This document shows, in pieces, positions 1 through 11,097 of a stretch of 64,000 nucleotides of DNA (the first letter of the stretch is position 1; each line of letters starts with the position of its first letter). Made by a program: the position numbers and the translations under genes. This DNA comes from Neofusicoccum parvum (taxonomy: Eukaryota > Ascomycota > Dothideomycetes > Botryosphaeriales > Botryosphaeriaceae), in the NCBI GenBank assembly GCA_020912385.1, contig CP087212.1, forward strand, positions 1 to 64,000, written 5' to 3'. The notes under the pieces were generated by a model. That model did no database searches and was not told the DNA's origin. It saw nothing but the letters and a program-made list of their open reading frames with translations.

Positions 1-83
1 CTAACCTAACCCTAACCCTAACCCTAACCCTAACCCTAACCCTAACCCTAACCCTAACCCTAACCCTAACCCTAACCCTAACC

Positions 84-121
<38 letters not shown>

Positions 122-123
122 AA
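1..123. repeat. Telomeric repeat tract, CCCTAA units
   Basis: About twenty near-perfect CCCTAA units run from the first base, with single-base variants at the start and near position 104. This is the C-rich strand of a TTAGGG telomere, so the window begins at a left chromosome end. The tract stops at the first AAATTACTAACCC unit. It is short enough to be a complete fungal telomere, but the assembly may have clipped it. Confidence 0.97.
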
Positions 124-210
124 ATTACTAACCCTCACCCTAATCTAAAATTACTAACCCTCACCCTAATCTAAAATTACTAACCCTCACCCTAGTCTAA
201 AATTATCAAC
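124..210. repeat. Degenerate telomere-like subtelomeric repeat, distal block
   Basis: Three copies of a roughly 26-bp unit containing TTACTAACCCTCACCCTA follow the telomere directly. Each unit keeps two CCCTA/CCCT words, so it looks like a decayed telomere repeat. The same unit recurs at about 2168-2280, where it marks the junction of a duplicated terminal module. Confidence 0.85.
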
Positions 211-894
211 TCTTATTCTACTTTTACTACCTCTATTTCTATTATATCTTTTACTTTCTTTCTATTTAATTTCTTCTCTTTTATACTCTTCTTCTTCTTC
301 TTCTTCTACCTTCCTTTATTTAGTTCTAGTTCTTCTAGTTCTTCTAAAATTCTACTTCTATTTCTAGTTCTAACTTTTAATTCTAGTTACTTCTACTTCT
401 TTCTAGTTCTTCTAGTTCTTCTAGTTCTTCTAATTTTATTTCTACTTCTACTTCTACTTCTACTTCTACTTCTACTTCTACTTCTACTTCTGGTTTTAAC
501 TCTAGTTTTAACTCTAGTTTTAATTCTAGTTCTAGCTTTAATTCTAGTTCTAGTTCTAGTTCTAGTTCTAGTTTTTTTTTTAAAATCCATCTTTTACCTC
601 TTCTATATATATTACTTAATATTCGTATTTAATTCCACTCAATTCTATTTATATAGTAATACTTATCCAGCTATTATTATTTCTAAAATAAACTGGTACT
701 TACTATTTATTTATTTGTTTATTTATTTATTCATTTATTCTTTTTAAATCCATCTTTCTTATTTATTTCTACCTACTCTTTTTCAACTATTACTTCTTTC
801 TCTATTAGTTCTAAAATTTTACTAGCTCTCTCTACCTACTAGCTAGTCCTATCCATCTATTTCCATTAGCTCTATTACTTTCCTACCCCTCTTC
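211..894. repeat. Pyrimidine-rich low-complexity block, TTCTAG-type, distal copy
   Basis: No gene is visible. From about 300 to 580 the plus strand is almost wholly pyrimidine plus TAG words, with runs of CTTCTA hexamers near 440-490 and TTCTAGTTC nonamers on either side. The rest is AT-rich. Peptides read through it are simple Lys/Arg/Thr or Ser/Arg repeats and are not credible proteins. A longer version lies at 2340-2960. Confidence 0.8.
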
Positions 895-1800
895 CTACTC
901 CTCTATTAAGCTCTCCACCCTTCCTGTCAGCCATAAAAACTCTCGAGCCAAGTTATTGCTCTTAAGCTCGTCCTTCCTCCATGCCTGTCCAAGATATCCT
1001 AGTAGTCTATCTTTATCTTCATCTCCATCTCCATCTCTATCTCCATCTCCATCCTCTACCGCTGCCGCCACTGCCGCCGCTACCACTCCTCCTACTACTT
1101 CCTTCTCTCCTAGCCGTAACAACCACCTCTTCCACACCCTTTGATACCCGTGCTTGATCCCGTACAACGTACCAATCATCACCCCGAAGAACTGGCACTC
1201 GCTGCCCTGAACCTGCCGCCACCCCTGCCTACCATTACTCTCCCACCTGTTGCAGATTGCCTGTGGTACCCCGCAGCGAAAGCAGCCCGAGTACCTCTCA
1301 AACCTGATTCTTCCCTGCATCTCGCGCCTCTCCCCATCTGCCTGCCTACCCCGCTCTGTTGGACAGTGGCTAACACTGTGCTGGTCTTCCCTACCCGCTG
1401 CCTTGCACACTAAACACACCCTCTTCCACCTCTGCAGCTTTCTCTGAAGCAGTTCTGCATCTGTATACACCTATTATGTCTGCCTGGCCTGCCTTACCCT
1501 TATTCCTACCTGCTGCTGCTGCTGCTGCCTTCGAAACTCCTACCTGTCTAATTCTCTTTATTACGTACTCTGCTCTTCCTTCCAACTTCCCTGCCGACTT
1601 TCCTGCTGATTTTCCTGCTGTATTCTCTACTGCTCTTCTTGCTACGTCCTCTGCTGCTCTCTTTACTACTGCTCCTACTACTACTGCTGCTTTCTTTACT
1701 GCTCCCTTTGCTGCTACTGCTCCTACTGCCACTACTGCTTTCTTTACTACTCTCTTTGCTGCGTCCTCTCCTGCTCTCTTTGCTGCTGCTGCTGCTCCCT

Positions 1801-1832
<32 letters not shown>

Positions 1833-2160
1833 AGTAGTGCTCCCTCTGCTGCTACTGCTACTGGTGCTCCCTCTACTGCTCCCTCTGCTACTCCCTCTAC
1901 TACGTCCTCTCCTACTTCCTTTCCTACTGTAGTTGCTGCTGCTCCCTCTGCTACATCCTCTCCTACTCCCTTTGCTATTACTGCTGCTAGTGCTTCCTCT
2001 ACTACTAGTCCTGCTGCTATCCTAGCTGCTACTACTACCATCGTTGCCCTAAGCTGCTGCCAGTCCTACTACTATCCTGGCTACTACTACTACTACTGCT
2101 GCCGCTGCTGCCGCCACTGCTGCCACCGCCACTACCACCACTACCACTATATACATCACC
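895..2160 (-). pseudogene. Duplicated 3' end of telomere-linked RecQ helicase gene (distal fragment)
   Basis: The minus strand encodes the Cys-rich C-terminal region of the helicase at 3154-9006: blocks CLVCKAAGREDQHSVSHCP and GCFRCGVPQAICNRWE are identical in both. Only the C-terminus and the glutamine-rich segment are present, with no helicase motifs, so this is a fragment. At 1471-1476 the frame has adjacent TAA and TAG where the proximal copy (3709-3714) has CAG and CAA codons. At 1432-1434 this copy keeps CAG where the proximal copy (3670-3672) has TAG. These reciprocal changes are C-to-T at CpA, typical of RIP. Upstream of 1500 the frame dissolves into degenerate CTG/CAG-type repeat. 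Confidence 0.85.
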
Positions 2161-2167
2161 CTCACTC

Positions 2168-2280
2168 TACTTAAAATTACTAACCCTCACCCTACTCAAA
2201 ATTACTAACCCTTACCCTACTTAAAATTGCTAACCCTCATCCTACTCAAAATTACTATCCCTCACCCTACTCTTACTAAC
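2168..2280. repeat. Degenerate telomere-like subtelomeric repeat, internal block
   Basis: Four to five copies of the unit with AAAATTACTAACCCTCACCCTA, matching the block next to the telomere. Its position between the distal helicase fragment and the second low-complexity block shows that the terminal module (telomere-like unit, pyrimidine-rich array, helicase 3' end) is present twice in tandem. Confidence 0.85.
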
Positions 2281-2339
2281 TGTTAAAAACTCCTATATTA
2301 AATTATTACTCTCTACTTTTAAATCTATTATTCTTCTTC

Positions 2340-2960
2340 TAGTTCTTTTAGTTCTAGTTTTAGTTCTACCTCTAGTTTTAACTCTAGTTCTAGTTCTAGT
2401 TCTAGTTCTAGTTCTAGTTCTAGTTCTAGTTCTAGTTCTAGTCTTAGTTTCTAATTCTAGTTTTAGTTCTAGTTCTTCTAATTCTAGTTCTACTTCTTCT
2501 AGTTCCTTCTAGTTTTTTTTTTTTTTTTTTTTTTTTCTTTTTTAATTCTTCTAGTTCTTCTAGTTCCTTTAGTTCTACCTCTAGTTCTAGTCTTAATTTC
2601 TAATTCTAGTTTTAGTTTTAGTCCTTCTAATTCTTTTTTAATTCTTTTAGTTCTTCTAGTTCTTTTAATTCTAGTTCTACTTCTTCTAGTCCTTCTAGTT
2701 TTTTTTGTTTTTTTTTTTTTTGTTTTTTTTAATTCTTCTAGTTCTTCTAGTTCTTCTAGTTCTTCTAGTTCTTCTAGTTCTTCTAGTTCTTCTAGTTCTT
2801 CTAGTTCTTCTAGTTCTTCTAGTTCTTCTAGTTCTTCTAATTCTACTTCTACTTCTAGTTTTAATTCAAGTTTTAATTCTAGTTCTACCTCTAGTTTCAA
2901 CTCTAGTTTTAATTCTAGTCCTAGCTTTAATTCTAGTTCTAGTTCTTTTAAATCCATCTT
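2340..2960. repeat. Pyrimidine-rich array with (TTCTAGTTC)n, proximal copy
   Basis: Long runs of TTCTAGTTC/CTAGTT words. The cleanest part (about 2740-2845) is about a dozen tandem 9-bp units; poly-T tracts lie near 2515-2540 and 2700-2730. Translations are Leu/Val or Glu/Leu repeats and are not genes. The array belongs to the same module as 211-894. Confidence 0.85.
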
Positions 2961-3153
2961 TCACCTCTTTTATATATCACTTTATATCTGTATTCAATTC
3001 CATTTAATTCTACTCATATAGTACATCCAGTTATTATTATTCCTAAAAATCTATCTTTCTTGTTTATTCCTACTCTTTTCAACTATTACTCCTCTATTAG
3101 TTCCATCTTACTAGCTCTACCTACTAGCTAGCCCTATCTATCTATTAGCTTTA

Positions 3154-6100
3154 TTATCTCCCTACTCCTCTCTCCTCTATTAAGCTCTCCACCCTTCCTA
3201 TCAGCCATAAAAACTCCCGAGCCAAGTTATTACTCTCGAGCTCGTCCTTCCTCCATACCTGTCCAAGATATCCTAGTAGTCTATCTTTATCTTCATCTCT
3301 ATCCTCTACCGCCGCCGCCGCTACTCCCGCTCCTACTACTTCCTCTCCTAGCCGTAATAACCACCTCTTCCACACCGTCTTATACCCGTGCTTGATCCCG
3401 TATAATATACCAATCATCACCCCGAAGAACTGGCACTCGCTGCCATGAACCTGCCGCCACCCCTGCCTACCATTACTCTCCCACCTGTTGCAGATTGCCT
3501 GTGGTACCCCGCAGCGAAAGCAGCCCGAGTACCTCTCAAACCTGATTCTTCCCTGCATCTCGCGCCTCTCCCCATCCGCCTGCCTACCCCGCTCTGTTGG
3601 ACAGTGGCTAACACTGTGCTGGTCTTCCCTGCCCGCTGCCTTGCACACCAAACACACCCCCTTCCACCTCTACAGCTTTCTCTGAAGCAGTTCTGCATCC
3701 GCATACACCTGTTGTGTCTGCCTGGCCTGCCTTACCCTTATTCCTACCTGCTGCTGCTGCTGCCTTTGAAACTCCTGCCTATCTAATTCTCTTTGTTGCG
3801 TACTCTGCTCTTCCTCCTGCTGTCTTTCCTGCCGACTTTCCTGCCGACTTTCCCGCTGATTTTCCTGCTGCTTCTCTCTTTGCTGCTGTCGTATCCTCTG
3901 CTGCTGCTCTCTTTGCTGCTGATTTTCCTGCTGCCGCATCCTCTGCTGCTGCTCTCTTTGCTGCTGATTTTCCTGCTGCTGTATCCTCTGCTACTGCTCT
4001 CTTTGCTGCTGATTTTCCTGCTGCCGCATCCTCTGCTGCTGCTCTCTTTGCTGCTGATTTTCCTGCTGCCGCATCCTCTGCTGCTACTCTCTTTGCTGCT
4101 GATTTTCCTGCTGCCGCATCCTCTGCTGCTGCTCTCTTTGCTGCTGCTCCCTCCACTGCTGCCCCTGCTGCCGCTGCTGGTACTGGTCTACCCTCTGTTC
4201 TTCCTCTACCTCCCTGTCTACCTCTTCCACCTCATCTACCTCTTCCACCTCATCTACCTCCTCTACCTCCTCCTCCTCATTATTATTATCATTATTATCA
4301 TCTGTGATCTCTCGCCTAGACTCCCTGCTCCTTCTACAAAAATCACACTTTTCTTCCCCCTCCTCCTGCCTGCATTCTATCCGCCTAAAACTACCATCTA
4401 AAAACTCGTCCATCACCGTTCTCCTACACAGTCCCCCATCCAGATACTGCCTTACCAGCCGGTCATCGCTCTTCTCCCCCCCCTGAACCATCACTGCTCT
4501 GCTGGCCAGTCCATCCCTTCCCGCCCTGCCGCTCTCCTGCGCGTAGTCCAGAAAATCCCGCGGCTCATCCGTGTGGATGATGAGCCTGATGCCTGGAATG
4601 TCAATCCCCATGCCCAGCGCGCTGGTGGCCACCACTACACGCACCACTCCCGCCTTGAAGTCCTCTAGCACCTCCTTCTTCCTAGCTTCGGACATCTTGC
4701 TGTAAAATGCCTCGCACTGGAACAGCCCTGCGTCCACCAAGCTCTTCACCCTGGTCACTGTGTTGCAGTAGATGACCACCTTTCCTTCCACCGTTGCCTG
4801 TAGTTCCTCTTCCACCATCTCTTCTATTTTCCTATTCTGCGCCTCCTTCCCTCCTTATCTTCCTCGCCATCCTCCCCCTCTCCCTCCTCCCCCTCCTCTC
4901 CCTCCTCTCCCTCCTCTCCCTCCTCTCCCTCCTCTCCCTCCTCTCCCTCCTCTCCCTCCTCTCCCTCCTCTCCCTCCTCCATTCTCCACCTCCACCTCCA
5001 ACTCCACCCCCACCACCTGGTAGCTGATGTTTTTGCGGGTGGTGACCGCCCTGAACACCACCACCTCAGCCGCAGTCCAGCCCATCCTGCGCCACAGCTC
5101 CGCCTCTTTGCTAGGTGGCAGCGTTGCTGTGAGTAGAACCATCTACGTTTCTGCCGCTATGAGCTTCCCCAGCTGCTGCAGCTGCTTACGGAAGTCCACC
5201 TGGTCGTTCAGCACCACGTGGCACTCGTCGACGATAATCCTGTCCAGCTGCCTCATCGCCCTAAGCCGGTTCAAAAACGTCATGAACTCGTCGCTCAGTG
5301 CTACCTCTGGCGTGACCAGCACGATGGACTCCGCGTCTGGTGGCCGCCTCGCCTCCCATTCTATACAGCTGATGCCCAGCTTGCTGCAGCGCTCTTTCAT
5401 GTCCGCTCGCAGCGCGATGAGCGGTACCACCACCACCGTTGTTCCTCCTGGCTCCGTCCAAGCCGGCAGCATGAACAAGATGCTTTTCCCAGCCCTAGTC
5501 GGCATCACTGCCACCACCGGGCTCACTCCAGCCTGGATGGCGGTCACCGCCTCTTCCTAGATGCTGCGGAACTCGGCTTCCTTTCCCATCAATCTTTGCA
5601 GCTGCTCCTTTACGTTTGCCCTCTTCAGCCTTGCCCAGCGGTCCAGCCGCTCCTCATCCGCGTCATCCTCAAACGGGCAGCGCTTCCTCTTCCTAGAAGT
5701 AGCCGGTTCCTGGCTTTTAAATGCTGACTGGAAGCCCAAGAAGCGGTGCCAGTCGGTGCTAGAAGCGCGGAACAGCAGCCTCTTCTCCGCCACCACACCT
5801 GCCTGCTCCATCATCCCACGCGCGTAGATCAAGCCTGCGGTGTGGGAAGTGTGTCCTGCCTGGGCGTCTGCGATGGCTGCTGCTACCCGGTCTTCTCCCA
5901 CCTCCATCTGCTGCTGCTCCTGCTCCTGCTCATTCCCATTCTCTCCTCCCTCCTCATCCACCCTGAACGCGCTAGAGCCGCGCATGAAGCGCCTGCTGAT
6001 GCTAATAGCGACGTCCCTGTACGCCCTGACCGTCAGCTCCTGGCCCAAGTCGATCCTGCTCTTCTTCTTCATCGCCTCCCTCATGCGCTCCGTCGTCCAC

Positions 6101-9006
6101 CTCTTCTCCCCCGCCTCCGCCGGCCACATATGGGCCGAGATCTGCTCGCTCCCACGCACCGCTGCCAGCATGCGCTGGTGGAATGGCAAGACCAGCCATA
6201 GATACCACACCACCAGCTCGCCCACCTCCCTGGGCAGATACCTGTGGATCACCTTGACATCCCCGGACATAGCGTAGCCCTTGTGGTAGCGCGTGACGAA
6301 CACGACCAGCCCATCCTCCACGAAGACGTTGCGGTGCCCTCCCTTGGCCGTGTTGCTGTGCCTAATGCTGAGAATCTCCGGCCCTCTCGCCGGCTGTCCA
6401 CCGGTAATATGCATCAGCAGCAGCAGCTTCTCCCTGAACTCGGCCACCTGCGCTGCATATACATCCACCGCCTGCCTGCTGATGCCCGAGCTCGCGTTTT
6501 CCCTGGTGAACCTCTTCCTCGCAGCAGTGATTCCCATAATCCTGTTAAACAGCCAAGTGTTCCCGTCTGCTGGCAGCCTGGTGCGCTGGTCCTGCAGAAA
6601 GCTCCACCCTCTGCGCTCCTCGGCTGGGTTGTCCCTGATGGAATCCCACGGCACTGCTGGCACGTCCATTTCCCCATGCTCTTTCTTGTGGCTGCTGTAG
6701 CCGCTAAACAGCAGCTCCTGGAGCAGCAGCTGGCGACTGTCGTTCAGCAAGCCGTGCACCATGCCCCTGAACTTGGCCATGGTGAACTGGATGCCCTGGT
6801 ACAGCAGCTGCTCCCGCCCATTCCATCCTACATAGCCCTTGGTGGTGGTGTTGTAGTGGATCTTCATCCCGTAAGTGCGCAGATCCAGTATCCACTGCAT
6901 GGGACTGTGGCTGCCTCGGATCATGAAGCTGTCCATCATCTTGGTCACCAGCTCCAAGCAGCTCATCTTCATCTGGCTGTACCGGCTGCGCTTGCTGCGC
7001 CCACTGCTGTCCCTGGCGCTGCCCTGGCCGCTGTTCCTGCTGCTGCCCTGGCCGCTGCTGGTCCTGCTGCTGGCGCTGTCCTGGCCACTGCTGCCCTGGT
7101 CGGCGCTGCCCTGGCCGGCGCTGCTCCTGCCGCCCTGGCTGCTGCTGCTCCTGCCGCCCTGGCTACTGCTGCTCCTGCCGCCCTGGCTGCGCCCGCTGCG
7201 CCCACTGCTGTCCCTGGCGCTGCCCTGGCCGCTGTTCCTGCTGCTGTCCTGGCCACTGCTGCTCTGGCCGGCGCTGCCCTGGCCGGCGCTGCCCTGGCCG
7301 ACGCTGCTCCTGCTGCCCTGGCTGCTGCTGCTCCTGCCGCCCTGGCTGCTACTGCTGCTGCTACTGCTGCTGCTGCCAGCATCGCCTCCACCACAACCGC
7401 CAGCGCCGTCCTCCTCCTCCTCCTCCTCCTCCTCCTCCTCCTCCTCCTCAAAGTCCCATGCGCTGCCCCTACTGCTGAACTCCTCCCCACCATCCTCCTC
7501 CCCTTCTGCTGCTACTGCTGCTGCTACTGCTGGACCCGCCATCTCCAGCGCCTTCTGCACCACCATGAACCGCCCCACCTTGATGATGGCCGACAGAATC
7601 GCCGTGTACAGACCCGGCTCCCTCCAGCCGGTGGGCGTGACCCCCTGCACCGCCAGAGCGCAGACCAGAGCGCTGTCGTACTCGCGCTGCGTGATCCTCT
7701 GGTTCAGCAGTTCAATGCAAAAGTCCAAGCACGCCTTCTGGATCCCGGACAGCTTTGGTGGTAGCTGCTGCTGCTGCTGCTCTTCTAAACCAGCTCCTTC
7801 TTCTTCTTCATTATCATCATCATCATCACCATCACTTCTTCCTCCCTCTTCTTCCTCGCTTTCTTCTTCGTCTCTTCCTCCCCCTTTCCCTTCTTCTTGC
7901 TTCTTTACAGCTTGCTCTGCCTCCTCCATCAGCCTGGTGAATGCCCTGGACTGCCTGCGGGTGAACCTGTACTCTGGGCTTCTCCAGTCATGCTCCTGCT
8001 GTGTTCTGACAAAGAACATCAGCACCTGCTTCCACGCCCTCGACCTGTCCGCGACCGCGTTTTCCTCCATGTACGGCTGCAGCGGGTGGTACCGGTTCTG
8101 GTGCTTCTCCGTCCTCATCAGCTCCATGCGGATGAATATGCCGACCTGCTGGGTTACCGCCTGCTGGCCGATGCGCGCAACGTCGTCCATGGCTTTCCAG
8201 ATGGCCGCCGCCACCGGCTCCTCCTCCTCCTCTGGCCTGTCCGGGTTGGCGTTGGGCTCCTCAACCGACGCTAGCAGATCGTCGCGGTCCAGCCGCGCCA
8301 GATACGGCAGCTACTGCGTCCTGTCCAGCCACGGGCTGACCTCGTCCTTCTCCCCGTCCTCGATGGTGGCCCGCGCCCGCTTCTCCAGCTCCTCCCAGTT
8401 CCGGTTCGCCTTGTTCCACGCCTGCTGCCACAGCTGCTCTCCGCCCTGCTGGCCTGGGTCTACCTGCTCTTCCTGCTCTTCCCGCTCTTCCTGCGCTTCT
8501 TCTGGCTGGCACACTTCAAAGTACTGCGAGCCGTGGAAGGTGGGGAAGAAGCGCTGGCAGCGGACCTGTTTCACCGCTTCTTAAAGCCTCTTGTCCAACC
8601 CTTCTTCAGTCCTCCTACTCAGCCGGCCTCTGCTTCCCCCTCCAACTGACCATCCATGCTCGACGCGCCAGTGCTTCTTCATCGTCATCTTATCCCCCTT
8701 GGTGTCCCTGCAGATATACCGGCAGTTGCCGGGGTCCTTCTGGCACAGCAGTCCATCTTCGAACAGTGGGAGCTCGGCGACGGGCCGCTCTACCCGGGCC
8801 GGCACCTCTAGCTCGCTGGGAAACATGATCAAGCCGTGCCATCCTCCGCTGACCTCGCCGCTGATGAGTTCCGCCTGCTTCCGGCCCATCCGGTGGTGTT
8901 TCCCCTGCAAGTGGCCTTCCACCTAGTCCGGCCAGACCGCGTGCCGGCACTCCCTGCAGATCACGAGCCGGTATTCCGCCTGGTGATGAAAGTAAGCTGT
9001 CGCCAT
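3154..9006 (-). pseudogene. Telomere-linked RecQ helicase (TLH), RIP-inactivated
   Basis: One uninterrupted frame of about 1,950 codons runs from an ATG at 9006-9004 to a TAA near 3154. It is broken by at least nine in-frame stops (starting at 8923, 8581, 8311, 5557, 5143, 4855, 4084, 3991, 3670). All are TAG or TAA fitting former CAG/CAA, and there are no frameshifts. Order: N-terminal Cys/His region (LVICRECRHAVWPD, then HLQGKHHRMG) of a fungal zinc-finger type; a tyrosine-recombinase-like segment (residues about 870-1065); acidic and Ser/Gln-rich linkers; SF2 RecQ core with Walker A PTRAGKS (about 1170, Gly replaced by Arg) and DECH box (about 1257); helicase C domain with QESGRAGRDG (about 1488); Gln-rich repeats; Cys-rich tail. 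Subtelomeric RecQ-like genes are known from many fungi. The start is chosen because the Cys/His motif begins right after it. Confidence 0.9.
3880..4160 (-). repeat. Imperfect tandem repeat coding a Gln/Arg-rich segment of TLH
   Basis: About six imperfect 45-48-bp units alternate CTGCTGCTCTCTTTGCTG with GATTTTCCTGCTGCCGCAT. On the minus strand they read as REQQQR/MRQQENQQQ-type repeats in the helicase frame. Two units carry TAG in place of CAG (3991, 4084). The distal fragment has a degenerate counterpart near 1600-2000. Confidence 0.8.
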
Positions 9007-9088
9007 TTGGTGCGCTAGTTAGTATTTTGCCTGGCCGATGCTGAAAGTTGCTGGAGAGAGAATAGTGCTGGTGTAAGAAAGCTTGTAA

Positions 9089-9200
9089 ATGCTACTGCTA
9101 CTACTACTACTACTGCTGCTACGCTGCTGCCGCCGCCGCCGCACGGATCACCCTTACCCCATCAAAATCTCCAACCCTAACCCTACTCTTACCCTAAGTG
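9089..9200. repeat. CTA/CTG-rich run and interstitial telomere-like sequence upstream of TLH
   Basis: A CTACTACTG-type run (9089-9125) and a GCCGCCGCC tract precede CCAACCCTAACCCTACTC and TTACCCTAAG at about 9172-9197. The telomere-like words sit about 170 bp upstream of the TLH start codon, in the helicase promoter region. They may be an old telomere junction or a Rap1/Tbf1-type site; the sequence alone does not decide. Confidence 0.5.
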
Positions 9201-9311
9201 GCGGGTTTCTCACGACGCAGCGGTCGGATTTGAAGGTCGCTCGTATAAAAAGTGGTCGTGGAGACCGGTGGCGTAACCTCCCAGAGTTGCAGCTGGATTG
9301 AAGCACCTCGT

Positions 9312-9411
9312 TCCAAATCGACCGCGGTAAATCGACCGCGAGCGGCTCACGCGGTACCTACCCAGCGATCCCCCATACAAATCCAAATCGACCGCGGCCG
9401 CGGTCGATTTG
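9312..9411. repeat. AAATCGACCGCGG repeat cluster with perfect 28-bp palindrome
   Basis: The 13-mer AAATCGACCGCGG occurs in direct orientation at about 9315-9327 and, nearly complete, at 9329-9340. It then occurs as a back-to-back inverted pair forming a perfect 28-bp palindrome at 9384-9411 centred on GCGGCCGC. There is no coding potential. The cluster separates the TLH region from transposon relics. Function unknown. Confidence 0.75.
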
Positions 9412-9439
9412 CGTCTTTTCGGTTAGGGAGAGATTAAGG

Positions 9440-11097
9440 CCTTTAATAAAGGCCTAGAAGTTATTGGCGAGCCCTACTGGCTTACGAACGAGACAAGAAG
9501 GGCTGAACAACGTATAGTATCCGCTATAGTAGCCTTTAAGTCTAAGAAACAGCAAGAATAAGCTATTAGTCACCGGCTATATATAGCTAGGGTTAGCTGT
9601 AAGGTTAAGAAACTCCACTCAATCCCACGCTCTACTTAATATTTAAACTGCTACGGGTTTGGGCATCTAGATAGCCAGTATAAGCAGAACCTAATCTACG
9701 TACTATATATAAAAAACCACCATACGTCTACACATACCTGTCTAGATAAATACTAGAAAAAGGGGAAAATCTATAGCTATACAGTACTCCTTTGCATTAA
9801 CTGTAAGGAAATGCATAAGGCTATAGATAAGTCCTGCCCAGCTAGACCTCAAACTAAATAAATCTAATGGATTTACGGGTACTGCAAGCCAATTTAAATA
9901 GGAACCAGGCCGCTACTAAGGGCCTCCTACAATACGTAATAGAGCATAATATTAGCCTAATACTTATCCAAGAACCATGGCTAGCTAACTCTAATAACCC
10001 GTCTAAAATAAGGTCTATTTCCCATCCATCGTTCGTCTAAATTCTACCGGTTTTTCCTCACGGCTCTAGGCCGCGTATGTTAGCCTATGTCTCCCGTTTT
10101 CTCCAAGAAATAGAGGTTAATTTCCGGCCTAATCTCTTTCCTAGCCCTGATTTAATGGTACTAGATATAAGACACTACGCAAGCCAATTCCGAGTGTTTA
10201 ATCTATATAACCAAAAAGATCAACTAGAAGAAAGTCCCCTCTATACCTTAGAGAGAATTCTAGGCTACCACGAAGCTAGATTATCCTCTATTTATTTAGG
10301 AGACTTTAACCAACACCACCCGTAGTGGGACCCGCTTTCCTAAACCTCTAGCGGGGCTACTACCCTAGTTAAATGGATAGAGGATAATAACCTTACTCTT
10401 CTAAATAAACCCGGAGAAGGAACCTTCTTTAGGGCGCATATAGATAGAGAAACGGTCATAGACCTTACCCTAATAACCCGGGACCTAGTAAATAAGATAA
10501 AAGGCTGGCAAACGATATTAGATATTAGGTCCGATTACAAGCCTATTCTATTTACTATAGTAGCCCCAAAGAGAACTAGACCTCCCCCGGCCAATCTAAA
10601 TGCTAAATTCAACACGAATAAAGCAGACTGGATTAAATTCCAAGAGATATTTAAGCAAGAAATAGAAGAATCCCTAGTAAACAGCCTCCCCCAGCTAGAT
10701 CACCTAGAGGATCCTTCTATTATCTCAAAGAAAATAGTAAAAGGGGAGCTTTTAGCTATCCCTGAACTCGATAATCTAGGTAGTAGCTTAACTTAAGCTA
10801 TTACTAAGGCTGCCGAGGTTACTATCCCACGCGTAAAGCCTAGCGTAAGGGCTAAACCGTGGTGGTCCGATGAACTTCTAGAAAAGAGAAAGGAAATACA
10901 ACGAAAGGCACGCGTAAAAAATACTAGTAACCCTAGTACTATATACGAATACCTAACCGCCCGGAATACCTACTTTTCCCACGTTAAACGGGCTAAATAA
11001 GAGCACTGGAACTCTTTTCTTAAGAGAACCGACCCTTAATCTATCTATAAAGCAATGTCCTATACGAAGAACCGTATAATACAACCAATCCCACAGA
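9440..11097 (+). mobile_element. LINE (Tad-like non-LTR) relic: gag knuckle and endonuclease, 3' truncated
   Basis: The plus strand has a decayed gag tail with CCHC-like spacing near 9650-9850. An ORF2 endonuclease (EEP) domain then starts near 9869 with MDLRVLQANLNRNQAATKG, followed by LILIQEPW (about 9960) and LGDFNQHHP (about 10300). Further weakly open sequence includes KPWWSDELLEKRKE (about 10855). Several TAG and TAA stops fit former TGG/CAG codons. No reverse transcriptase follows: at about 11097 the sequence switches abruptly to a Ty3/Gypsy gag. It is a different family from the LINEs at 50 and 58 kb. Confidence 0.8.

Noticed and set aside
300..600. Possible CRISPR-like or satellite array
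   Set aside because: Units are 6-9 bp low-complexity words without spacers, in a eukaryotic subtelomere.
1391..2174. Ala/Val-rich and Ser/Ala/Thr-rich frames on both strands
   Set aside because: Produced by CTGCTG/CTACTG trinucleotide repeats; no domain, and the minus-strand TLH frame explains the 3' part.
6244..8584. Long plus-strand open frames (506 and 569 codons) opposite the helicase
   Set aside because: They are Ala/Leu/Pro/Ser-rich mirror frames of the GC-rich Ser/Gly/Gln linker of the minus-strand TLH, which has real domains.
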